Shown here: in pieces, positions 1 to 11,515 of the stretch
Numbering within the stretch: position 1 is the first letter of the stretch
Layout of the letters: each line of letters begins with the position of its first letter
Assembly: GCA_027257055.1 (NCBI GenBank)
Contig: JAPVLO010000523.1
Coordinates: forward strand, 788,982 to 852,981
Length of the DNA stretch: 64,000 bases
Reading direction: 5' to 3'
DNA from: Cephalopachus bancanus
Lineage: Eukaryota; Chordata; Mammalia; Primates; Tarsiidae
Notes under the pieces: model-generated
What the model saw: the letters and a program-made list of their open reading frames with translations, nothing else
What the model was told of the DNA's origin: nothing
Database searches by the model: none
Made by a program: the position numbers and the translations under genes

Positions 1-690
1 TTTTAAATAAAAATTTTTTAAAAGGAAGAAGCCAGAGAATCAGGTGCACACAGTTACAGACAATGAGGAACAGATGGAAGGTGTGAGACGTGGGCAGAGA
101 CACCATCTCAGGGATCCTCCCCACGAGAGGCTGGAGGGAAAGCGTGGCCCTCATGACACGGGGACGGTCCCTGGCCATGACAACCCCACGTTGCGTGCGC
201 TTGGCAAAAGGCAGAGGACTCGGGGCCACGTCGGGAACTCTCGTGCCCCAAGTGCCTAATCTCCATGTAATGGCGAACCAGCACCAGCCAGCCAGGCCTG
301 GGGAGAGTCTGACGGAACCATCGGCTGAAATCCTGTCTCCAGTGTGTACAGTCTGGGGAGGACAGAGGCCCGTTTCAGGTGGAGGGAGGCCGAGGAGACG
401 CCCAGAGGGGCTGCGGGCCCCCACTCTCCTCCTGCTTCCCAGGACTCCTGGGGACTGTGATGGATTTGAATGGCACTCGAGAATGATACGGCAATAGTGT
501 GTCACTCCTCCGGTGACCTGATGGTCACAGGTGGCACATGGGAGCGTCCTTCCTGTAAACAGCAAGGCAGGGCCTCCCATGCTGGCAGCTCATGGCTCAG
601 GGCAGAAGTCCCCGCACGTGAGCCCTCACGCCAGACGGGTCCTTCCTGGGCTGCTGTCTGCATGTGGCATGGGGGCTGGATTCACTCCTC
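1..690. other. Unassigned non-coding sequence
   Basis: No splice-compatible exon, recognisable repeat or RNA gene is visible. Short open frames on the + strand overlap each other and have no family resemblance. Confidence 0.4.
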
Positions 691-1210
691 TACATGAGGC
701 CACCTCGTCGTCCCAGCACCATGTGTTGGAGAAAATGTTCATCTCCATTGGATGGTCTCAGGGCCCTTGTCAAAATCAGTCGGCCTCGATGTGGGGGTTT
801 CTTCCTGGACTCACAGTCCTATTCCATAATTGTCTTTTTTTTCCTCCATGACTTATTTATTTATTTATTTATTTATTTCTTCTTCTTTTTTTCTTTTCTT
901 TTCTTTTCTTTTTTTTGTAGAGATGAGATCTTGCCATGTTGCCCAGGCTGGTCCCAAATTCCTGGGCTCAAGGAAGCCTCCCGCCTCAGCCTCCCAAAGT
1001 GCTAGAATGAGACGTGAGCCACTGTACCCCATTCATGGATGTCTTTAGGTCCATTCCATGCCATTCTGATTATTATAACTTTGCCAAACATTTTGAAGTC
1101 AGAAAGTATGAGTCCTCCTGCTCTCTCCTTCTCTTTCAATATTGTTTCTACTTTCCGGGCAGCCTGCAATTCTGTATGAACTGAGCACTGGCATTTCCAT
1201 TTCTGAAAAA
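690..1210 (-). mobile_element. Old L1 ORF2 fragment (antisense), split by an Alu
   Basis: On the + strand the text around 765-835 and 1035-1160 follows the antisense L1 ORF2 pattern (for example the stretch 'tttgaagtcagaaagtatga' near 1092, followed by the CTCCTGC-type segment). It is strongly diverged and is interrupted by an antisense Alu. I infer an ancient L1M-type copy. Confidence 0.6.
850..1025 (-). mobile_element. Alu monomer or fragment (antisense) with T-rich head
   Basis: A (TTTA)n and T-rich tract at 858-917 is followed by the antisense Alu core at 918-1015 (GTAGAGATGAGATC, TTGCCCAGGCTGG, CCTCCCAAAGTGCT). The length fits a single arm. Confidence 0.8.
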
Positions 1211-2045
1211 AAGAAAAAAGCCCACTGGAATACTGCCAGGGAACACTGTGCACGTGCAGTCGTGGGCAGGACAGCCTCTCGCGAGGCGAAGCCTCCCTCC
1301 CTGAGCACACAGGGTCTCCCACCTCTCAGGCCCTGCCTTCTGTGTGTCATGGCCGTGCTCCCCAACTCTCTGTGTTCTAAAATGTGTGCCTTGGGTGTGT
1401 TTTAGCAGAGCATGGAAAGGCACACAGGATAGGGCATCTGGCCACGAGGGAAGGACTTTATGCTCATGGAACCCTTGGAACAGGAGGCCCAGCCAGCCAC
1501 GTGGGGAAGCTGAGGCTGCTGGGCAGAAGGCAGGGCAAAGCTCTGTGGGTGCCGGCCAGGGGCAGAGAGTCAGCGTGGCTTGTGTTGACCTTGATGTGGG
1601 CTCAGGTGGCCACTGCTAGATGCTCAGGCCGCCCAGAGGCTGTCCCGGGGTCATACAAGAAGGCCGGGGCAGCAGGACAGGTTCACTGAGTATCCTGGGA
1701 CTGTATGGTGGGGACAATCCCAGCAAGCCCAGGCCTGGCCATGTTGGTCTCTTTCCCCAATAATTTCTTAATTTGGGGGCACATGTTTACAGTGTGGACT
1801 GGTGGCTCTTTGCCTCACACTCTGGTTATCATCTAGATGCTGTGTTTTGTTGCTGGGTTCTCTCAGCTTTAGCCACTAGGGGTTCCCGGGTCTTTGTCCC
1901 CAGCAGTTACCTTACTTCCTGCTCAGATGCCATGGGCTCCCCTGTGCACATCTTGTCTGGGCAACCTTGGCCTCTGACGTCCTTCAACAAAGTCACCACT
2001 GCAGGCCAGCCTGGACGACAGGGTGAAATCCTACTCTAAAATAAA
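1211..2045. other. Unassigned non-coding sequence
   Basis: Nothing recognisable between the old L1 fragment and the next Alu. Several overlapping open frames exist in different phases but none resembles a known protein. Confidence 0.35.
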
Positions 2046-2052
2046 GACCATC

Positions 2053-2205
2053 TTGGCCAGGCGTGGTGGCACACACCTGCAGTTCCAGCACTTTAGGAGG
2101 CTGAGACAGGAGACTCGCTTGAGGTCAGCAGTTGGAGGCTGCAATGAGCTATGATCATCCACTGTACTTCCAGCCTGGGTGACAGAATGAGACCCTGACT
2201 CTAAA
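2053..2205 (+). mobile_element. Alu-like monomer
   Basis: The element begins GGCCAGGCGTGGTGGC near 2056 and includes the CCAGCACTTTAGGAGGCTGAG core and CCAGCCTGGGTGACAGAATG near the end. It is about 150 bp, so a single left-arm-like unit or an internally deleted dimer. Confidence 0.8.
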
Positions 2206-3064
2206 ATAAAAGACAAACTCCCCCAAAGAACTCCACATAATGCAAGGCCCGCTTAACCCTCCCCCAACCCCACCCGCATGGCTCTCAGCGAGGTCCTTCC
2301 AGACTAGGCAGTATCAGGTGGGCAGGGTGCATCGCCACAGTGGAGGACCTGGCCCTTCACCTCCCCAGGGGTCCGAGGCCAACTCCCAACAGGTGGGAAG
2401 TATGCCCCACCCTGCCACCCTGCTCTTCCCCAGATCCCAGGGCCTTGGGGCCTCTGGAGACAGCAGGTAAACCCCAAGGGAGGGGCCTTTCCAAAGCCTA
2501 AAGCCCGACAGCACTTCCACGCTGTGCCCCGCCCTTACCTGGAGCCCGAGGAGAAGATGGCCACACATCACCGGGATCCTGAGTGGGGGGGCATTGACTA
2601 ACAGGACATCTGTGCCTGGCCCACCCACTGCGACCAGTGACTCCCTAGTGTAGATGCCGGTGACGGGGCTGGGCCTCAGGATCTCTCTACAATGTTTCTA
2701 TGAGACCAGTCCTGTTCTAAAATAACAGGCACATTTTTAAAAAGCGAGAAAGAAAGGAATGCAGAAGTGCAGACCGAAACCCAGACAGCCCTGTGGGATG
2801 GCTCAGGCCCGTGACAGCCCGCCTCCACTGTGTCCTGTCCCCACATCCGTCGGCAGGTCCCGAGGTCTCGGTCACAGATCAGATGGGCACCGTTGCCCGG
2901 CCCAGCCTAGCCCTGCCTAGCCGTCCTCCGTCTGGCCGGGCCTGATGGCCCAGCTGATTAGGGCCTGGGCAGCACCAGGGATTTTCCTGCTTCCACCCAG
3001 ATCCGATCATAGATCATGGCTGGAGGGTTCCACAGAGACCCTCCAAGTCAGGGCTCCCCTGTTA

Positions 3065-3110
3065 GATGTGGGGAAACTGAGGCACAGAGGGCATTGCCTG
3101 ATCACCCACC
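3065..3110 (+). repeat. MIR-like fragment
   Basis: The core GGGGAAACTGAGGCACAGAG is the diagnostic MIR motif. The rest of the element is not recognisable. Confidence 0.45.
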
Positions 3111-3394
3111 AGAATATGGCCTCCTGGATGGAAGCCATGCCTCAGAACCTCGTGTCTGAGTGGGCCCAGGTGACCCCTGAAGATGACGCCTGCCCCACCG
3201 CTGTGGCTGGGTCTGTGCTGCTCACCGGGGTCAGGGCCACTCCTCCCTTGCCACAGACACACACCTGGGAGATGGCCATCAGCCCCATACGGGGGAGCGG
3301 GGTCTGAGCCAGGAGTCCCCAGCCCAGGCTGCCTCTCCCCCCAGGACCTGGAAGCCCGATGACACCTTGTGGGGTGGGGGGACAGGGTTTTCAT

Positions 3395-3505
3395 GAACCG
3401 GGTCCTGAGTCCTGACCCCCCCAGGGCCATTGGGGTCCCCACAGGAAGGACTTCGGGACTCTTGCCTGTCTCCAGCACTGGGGGTCCCACCAACCACCTG
3501 TCCCC
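3395..3505 (-). repeat. Inverted repeat copy 1 (partner at 10568-10680)
   Basis: The reverse complement of this stretch matches 10568-10680 closely. Shared blocks include GACAGGCAAGAGTCC, GGACCCC(A/G)ATGGCCCTGG and GGTCAGGACTCAG. It is probably two copies of an unidentified repeat family in opposite orientation. Confidence 0.6.
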
Positions 3506-3619
3506 TGTATCACGTCTGGGAGGCAGAAGCACAGCCCCTCAGACACCCACGTACTGATCGCCAGAATCTGTGACTGTGGCCTCCAGAACAAAAGGGCCTG
3601 CACAGGGGTGATGAGGGTT

Positions 3620-5635
3620 ATGGAGCCTGGGAGGGAGACCGCCCCGATTCATCAGGTGACCTGGTGTGATCTCGAGTTCCTCAAACGGGAGAATCTTTTA
3701 CAGCTGGGTTCAGGAGACACCATGTGAGGCACAGGGCATGAAGGGGGGCAGTAGCTGGCTCTGAAGGGGAGGACGAGTCCAGCGCAGTAGGTCGAAGGTC
3801 ACTGTCTCAGGGCCCCTGACAGACCGGTCTGCAACAGCATTGACTCCCATGCCACTCCCCGCAGTGCAGCCACGGGATGGCAGAAGCCTCATAAGTCTGA
3901 GCTCCCAGCGTGGCCCGCTCATGCATCCTCGTCGCTAATTGGGGCAAGTCTCTGGATGCCTAGGAGGTGCATGTCTTCGGGAACTGGGGGTTGGGCACTA
4001 CCACTGGCTGGACAAGGAGGGCGTGCATGTCCTGCTGCTGAGTCGCCAGGTCGGGATGCTGTGCAGTGACCGCAAGGGCCTGGAAGCTGCTCCTAGCAGG
4101 ACCCTCGGGCCTGACCCTCCTGAGCCTCCGCAGGGCCACCACGTGGGGAGCCAGTTGTGGGCTGAGTGTCCCTGGACGGCCCTGATTGGCCCAGAGTTAG
4201 CCAATCAGAACACTCACATCTACACACAATTGGGCCACCCACTGGGCCTGAGCCAATGAGAGCCCTCCTTGGGGGGGGTAGGGGGGAATCTTGCTTCTGG
4301 CTGAGAGCAGGCCGATACTAGGCTGCTCCAGCCCTGGTGTCCCCTGTGTGTCCCTGCCCAGTCCCCAGTCCTGGAGTCTCCTCTGTCCCTGCCCCACCCC
4401 TCACCACCTGGGATCCCGAGGCTCCCATCTCGTGGGCTTCGTTCACGGGGCCAGGACGGGAGCTGGGGGCTCCGGAGAGTCTGTTGAGAGAGCAAAAGTG
4501 GAGCGGGTTTGCAGAACCAGAGAGGATCAGGGATCCCCCCTGCCCCCAGGGATGCTGCTTGAAGTTGGGGTGAAGACACCGTGGGGCGGGCCAGAGCCAC
4601 TGCGAGCCAGGCAGGCCAGCAGGTGGGGGCAGGGTGAGGCTGGCCTGGAGCAGGAGGGCTGGGGGGCAAGTGTGGGACGCACAGGGGGCCGGGGACACAG
4701 AAGCCGGGAGGGGGTTGGAGGCCCAGGGTGATAGCAGCCCGGGATGTGGGCAGCAGGGTGGATGGACAGGCAGGGACAGCCCCGGATGGGGTGGAGGGGC
4801 CCACCCAGGGCAGGGCTGTGGGCCCGGGGAGGAGTGTCTGCGGGAGGCCGGGTGTCTCCTGCCATCGCCCCCTCACTTCTGCCTGCTCCTCCCTCTGCGG
4901 ATGGAGCTCAGATCCTGCGATAACAAGGACCCTGCAGATCAGCAGAACCAGACAGATGGCACCAGAGATGGACGCTGGCTTGGGCGAAAGGGCCAGGGCT
5001 TTTCCTGCTGAGGAGGTTCGGTCCTTCCCAAGACTGTTTCCTCATCTGACGGAGGGTCTCCTGGGAGGTGAGATGAGGAGGGCTGAGTCCCCGTAGGTTC
5101 CTAGGCCGTAGAGAGTGTGATGCTGCACCTATTCCCATCCCATGGTCACCTCCCTGCTTCCTTGAGGGTGGCCCATGGTCATGACCTGTATTTCTCTCAG
5201 GGAAACAGGTTGTGTAGACCTCTGGCCTTGTAGGGCTGGGTGGGAGGTCTCCCAAATGCAGTGGTGCTTGAAGACTCCAAGAAGTGTCTACACTCTGCAC
5301 CTGGGCAGGGGCAGGGACTGATCCTGCAGCTTGAAAGTGGCATGTTCTTTTGCTGGACGTGGTATGGAGGGACCTGCAGGCCCGGTTCTCAGTCCACACA
5401 CGGCCTGGTTGAGAGCCCAAAACACAGAGGGAGCATGGCAGATGCTAAACCAAGGCCAGGGTCCCTCTCTCCTCTGCCCCCATGGTGAGGCTGGTGCCCT
5501 GTGTGATTATGTACCCCGTCCTTAGGGCACCCAGAGGGGCATCAGGCTGGTGTGGGCATGGGTCACATGGGGACGCTGGGCCTAAATCATGCACTTCCTG
5601 CAAGTCTGGATTGGAGGATGGAGGCTCCTCCCCTG
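3620..5635. other. Tryptase 5' flank, non-coding
   Basis: GC-rich unique sequence upstream of the tryptase gene. It has no recognisable exon. The only structured feature seen is a cluster of CCAAT boxes at 4185-4257, listed separately. Confidence 0.4.
4185..4257. promoter_or_regulatory. Cluster of four CCAAT/ATTGG boxes
   Basis: ATTGG at 4185-4189, CCAAT at 4201-4205, ATTGG at 4229-4233 and CCAAT at 4253-4257 alternate in orientation within 73 bp. CCAAT boxes bind NF-Y in mammals, and multiple spaced boxes are typical of NF-Y targets. It lies about 1.4 kb upstream of the inferred tryptase start, so a role as promoter or enhancer is only inferred. Confidence 0.3.
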
Positions 5636-5639
5636 CCTG

Positions 5640-5698
5640 CTCTGCACATAAATGGGAGGGGCACACCTCTGGGTAGAGAGGAACAGGCATCGGCCAGG
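5640..5698 (+). promoter_or_regulatory. TPSAB1: Tryptase core promoter and non-coding exon 1
   Basis: A TATA-like CATAAAT at 5647-5653 is followed about 25 bp later by AGAGAGGAACAGG and then a consensus donor (AGG|GTAAGG, GT at 5699-5700). This fits a short non-coding first exon of about 5675-5698 joined to the ATG exon, as in known tryptase genes. The exact start site is inferred from the TATA spacing. Confidence 0.6.
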
Positions 5699-5913
5699 GT
5701 AAGGTCCATCCTCAGAGACCCCAGCATCAGTGAGGTGCCCTGGAGCAGGGTGGCTGGACCTCAGACCCAGAGCATGGAGACACCAGACCCCCAGGCCTGG
5801 GACACCCCAAGCCCCATTCCCTGTTCCTGCAGTTCCATCCTGTCCCCTATGCTCTCTACACCCGCCCGCCTGATCCTTGCCAGGCTCACGCCGCCTCCCC
5901 CTGGCCCTTCCAG

Positions 5914-7899
<1,986 letters not shown>

Positions 7900-8054
7900 G
7901 TCCGCCGCAAGGCTGTCACCAGTCATCAGAGAGCTTGCTCTGCCTGTTGCCAGCATGGCCGCTTCCTACCCGGGTGGCCTTCTGCTCCCGGACTATCCCT
8001 GCCCCCATCCTGAACTCCCAGCCCTGCGCTGAGCCCCTCTCACATCAACTGGTC

Positions 8055-8190
8055 TCTGCCTCATCCTGAGGCCCTTCCCCTGCCCTGAGGCCCCTCCCCC
8101 ACCCTAAGGGCCCCTCCCGTTCTGAGGCCCTCCCGCACCCCGAGGCCCCCCACACCCCGAGGTTCCCCCACACTCAGAGACCCTTCCCAC
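8055..8190 (+). repeat. Degenerate GAGGCCCCTCCC minisatellite in tryptase 3' UTR
   Basis: About six irregular units built on CTGAGGCCC-TCCC-C-CCC repeat with a spacing of roughly 15-25 bp between the stop codon and the polyadenylation signal. Units diverge by small indels and G/A changes. Confidence 0.6.
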
Positions 8191-8321
8191 ATCTCCTACA
8201 TCCTGAGCCCCCTCTCCCATCCTGAGCCCTCACTGTCCCCTGAGCCCATCCCCTCCTGGTCCCTCCAGGCCTCCCTGCCCAGGTAACTGGTTCTGGTGCC
8301 AGCCCTCAGACTCTGGATCTC

Positions 8322-8327
8322 ATTAAA
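8322..8327 (+). terminator. TPSAB1: Polyadenylation signal of the tryptase gene (ATTAAA)
   Basis: ATTAAA lies 423 bp after the stop codon, in the context CTCATTAAAGCACTTG, and is followed within about 30 bp by a TG-rich stretch. This gives a 3' UTR of about 440 bp. Confidence 0.75.
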
Positions 8328-8349
8328 GCACTTGTCGAGCAGGCCTGCT

Positions 8350-9270
8350 GTTGCTGTTTCTGGTTGTGGCTGTTCCTGGGGAGAGGGGTCCAAGCACCGC
8401 GAGGGCAGTCACTAGAGCCAGGGTCCTAGCCCCCAAGACAGGGGGAGTCGTGTGGCATGAGGCCTACCCCAGCCCTGGCCCAGGGCCAACTTCTCCCACA
8501 TGAGGCATCAGGTCTTTGGGTCACTGGAGCAGCACGGGTGCCCGGGCATTGCAGCCGAGCCAGAGTGGGAATCCAGACAGCCCAACATCTGAGGTCACAA
8601 GACCCTTCCTCCAGCCCAGGACATCTGTGTCCCTGGGACCTGGGTGTGACATCTGGGGATCTGCTTTTGTCTGTGACGTCCTTCTTGCTGGTGCATGGAA
8701 CCCAGAGGAACCCTTCTCCTGCAGTGCAGGGTCCATATGGTGGCCACGCCAGCCTATTGCTCATGGACGTGGGCTGTTCCACCCAGGCTCTGATGACAAG
8801 TGTGGTGGCACCCATTCTGCACTGTCCCCGAGGGCTGTTGGGGCCAACCCTCCGTGCACACCAGCTCCCTGTACCACACACTGTTCCCTCAAGGGAGCAG
8901 TAGAGTCTGGAGTCTCCTTCCATTTCCCAGGCAATGCCAACCTCTTCTCCAAAGGAGTAGCCCCCAGCCACGCAGGAGAGGGAGTCACTCCCCTCCTTGG
9001 CGGCCTGACCCTCAGTGCTTTCTCCCCAATTCTTGAGCGTGCCGCGGCTCCTGCTGTCGCCTCAGCTCCTCTTTCTTGGTGTTCAGGGTGCCTGCACAAT
9101 CCCATATGCCCTGAGAAGCAAGTTGCCCTCTCTGCTGCAGCCAGACGCTGTTCCCAGAGGGCGGTCCCCCTGCTTGTCTCGTTCATCTCAGGACGGCTTA
9201 CCGTGTCTCCTGGGGTCTCGTATTGGTGGCCACTAGTGCACTTCCTCAGCTTTGGACATGTACCTTGGGG
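8350..9270. other. Unassigned non-coding sequence
   Basis: No repeat family or exon recognised. A 261-codon open frame on the + strand (8516-9301) runs into the MER1 element. It has no recognisable domain and no splice or promoter context, so it is not called as a gene. Confidence 0.35.
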
Positions 9271-9562
9271 TCCCCAGCCCGGGGCTGTGGACTGGTTGTG
9301 ATCTGTGGCCTGTTAAGAAATGGCCACACAGCAGGACATGAGCAGCAGGAAGCGGAGCTCTGTCTTCTGTCAGATCAGTGGCGGAATTAGCTTCTCATAG
9401 GAATGCAAACCCTGCTGTGAACTGCACGTGCTAGGGGGCTGGGTTGCATGCACCTTGTGAGAATCTAATGCCTAGTGGCCCCCTCCCCCCCGCCCCGGTC
9501 CATGGAAAAGTGGTCTTCCGCCAAACCAGTCCCCGATGCCAAAAAGGCTGGGGACTGCTGGT
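9271..9562 (+). mobile_element. MER1-type non-autonomous hAT DNA transposon
   Basis: Diagnostic blocks in order are GTGGCCTGTTAAGAAATGG, CTTCTGTCAGATCAGTGGC, TTCTCATAGGAATG, GAGAATCTAATGCC and the 3' end near GCTGGGGACTGCTG. The same element recurs at 37502-37605 and 38610-39362. Confidence 0.75.
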
Positions 9563-9564
9563 GT

Positions 9565-10567
9565 TGCTGAAGTCCTGGGGCTGGAAGCCCGAGCACTGCC
9601 TTAGCGTGGAACCCAAAGAGCCTCCAAGGCAGAGCCACGTTGTTCTAGAAAGCCTGTCCCATTCCTCCTCCCAGTCCAAGTCACATGCTGACGTCATCCC
9701 TGCCCCGTACTGGACACAGACACCAGACGGGACATGTCCCCTTTGTGTGTAGCAGTGTGACACATGACACATGTGAGCGTGGGAGCCATGAGGCACATGT
9801 GATGCGTGGCCCAAATGCCACATCATGACAAAAGCACGCTGCCTAGTGAGCTTGAGACTCAGTTCCAGTCGTGCCCTACCCGGCTCGCCCCGCTGAGTCC
9901 CTGTCGCCACTGACCAGCTCCTCGCTGGATCAGCAGTGCCCCCTGGTGGCCCTGCTTCTCCTTCGTTCCTGGGCCACTGGGGTTTTAGGTTTCCGTTCAG
10001 CATTTTGGTTATTTTTACCAAATAAGGCACCACTTCCTCTTCAAGCTGCTGGACATCGTCTGGTGTCTGGGAAAGTTGGAGGCATCCATATTCACAGCCT
10101 GAAGACACCATTGCATGGACAGTTCCCCCTTCCCCCTTTGGACTCATGGTCACGCGGAGGGGGGCTCTGACACCAGACCGGGCCCTCCTGCGCCTTCCAG
10201 GCCCTCCCCACCCTGTCCCTTCAGCCTCTGCAGGTGGGGTCTCCTCCCGATGTGGGGGCACTCAGGCCCGGGCCCCGCGCCATCCGACTGTCTCCTTGAC
10301 TTCCTCCCCTCTGGTCTGCATACCGCAGACCCGTGTTCACTGGGGTTCCAGAGACTCCACAAGGCCAGGGGCATTGCCAGGACCAGGCCGTGCCCCACTC
10401 TTCCTCAGTTTACTCTCCTGTCAGATGAGGAGAGGAGCGGCCCCATGTCCAGGTTGCTGGGCCCCACTGGTGGTGTCTGGAGTCTCTTTCTCCCAGCAGG
10501 CCTGGAACCTGGGATATGTGGGATGCTCTGCGGGGAGCCTCTGGATGGGGCACAGTGGGAGGGGGGA
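9565..10567. other. Unassigned non-coding sequence
   Basis: No exon or firm repeat assignment. A possible MIR-like scrap (TCCTCAGTTTACTCTCCTG) is at about 10400-10425. Open frames on both strands are compositional. Confidence 0.3.
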
Positions 10568-10680
10568 CCCCAGTGCTGGAAGCAAGTTGAGCTGGGACAG
10601 GCAAGAGTCCTGAAGTCCCTCCTGCAGGGACCCCGATGGCCCTGGGGGGTCAGGACTCAGAACCCAGTTCCTGCTGGGAA
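10568..10680 (+). repeat. Inverted repeat copy 2 (partner at 3395-3505)
   Basis: Same unidentified sequence as 3395-3505 in the opposite orientation. Similarity is clear over about 110 bp and fades on both sides. Confidence 0.6.
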
Positions 10681-10902
10681 TTGGCGAGTCTGTGACAACT
10701 GTCTGTTGCCTTCCTTCCTCGTCACAATCTTACTCACAGCCTCTCTCAGGTCCTCTGTGCAACGCATCTGTTCTTGGAGGAACGCGTGAGTGCTTCAATT
10801 CCTTCTCCTGCAGGGGAATCGCAGAATTTATCTTAGGAAGTGGCTAGAAGGGACAAAATAGGGGACACTTCGGGACACTCATCAGAGGAGAAAGTAAGTC
10901 AA

Positions 10903-11190
10903 GACCAGGCGTGGTGGCTCATGTCTGTAATCCCAGCACTTTTGGGGGCCAAGGGGGTAGGGTCACTAGAGCCCAGGAGTTTGAGACTGTCTGGCCAACA
11001 TAGTGAGACCTTGCCTCTAAAAACATTAAAAAATGAGACTGGCATGAAGGCACCCACTTGTAGTTCTAGCTGTTTGGGAGGCTGAGGCAGGAGGACAGCC
11101 TGAGCCCAGGAGGTCGAGACTGCAGTGAGCTATGACTGTACCACTGCCTTTCCAGCCTAGGCAACAGAGTGAGACGCTGACTTAAAAATA
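10903..11190 (+). mobile_element. Dimeric Alu (old type)
   Basis: Runs from ACCAGGCGTGGTGGCTCATG to the AAAATAATAATA tail. The left arm has ATAGTGAGACCTTGCC and the right arm GCAGGAGGACAGCCTGAGCC. Its linker lacks the ACAATAAATC signature, so it looks older than most other copies here. Confidence 0.9.
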
Positions 11191-11198
11191 ATAATATG

Positions 11199-11500
11199 GC
11201 CTGGCATGGTGGCTCACGCCTATAATCCCAGCATTTTGGGAGGCCGAGGTGAGAGGATTGTCTGAGTCCATGGGTTCAAGACCAGCCTGGGCAACTTGGC
11301 GAGACCTCATCTCTACAATAAATCAAGAAAAATGAGCCGAGCTTCATGGCTCATGCCTGTAGCTCAGCTACTTGGAAGGCTGAGGTGGAAGGATCATCTG
11401 AGCCCAGCAGGTCGAGGCTGCAGTGGTCCTGAGCATGCCGTTGCACTCCAGCCTGAGCGACAGAGTGAGACTCTGATTCAAATTATAGTAATAATAAATA
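11199..11500 (+). mobile_element. Dimeric Alu with strepsirrhine-type linker
   Basis: Begins GGCCTGGCATGGTGGCTCAC. The linker reads CTCTACAATAAATCAAGAAA and the element ends with GACAGAGTGAGACTCTG plus an A-rich tail. Confidence 0.9.
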
Positions 11501-11515
11501 AAAATTTTAAAATAA

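Noticed and set aside
857..1025. 7SL RNA gene
   Set aside because: Only Alu-type arms with A-rich tails are seen here and elsewhere. None has the complete 7SL sequence or a polymerase III gene context.
8516..9301. 261-codon open frame downstream of tryptase
   Set aside because: Low-complexity composition, no domain, no splice or promoter context, and it ends inside a MER1 transposon.
9431..10261. 276-codon open frame on the - strand
   Set aside because: It overlaps the MER1 element and has no recognisable domain.
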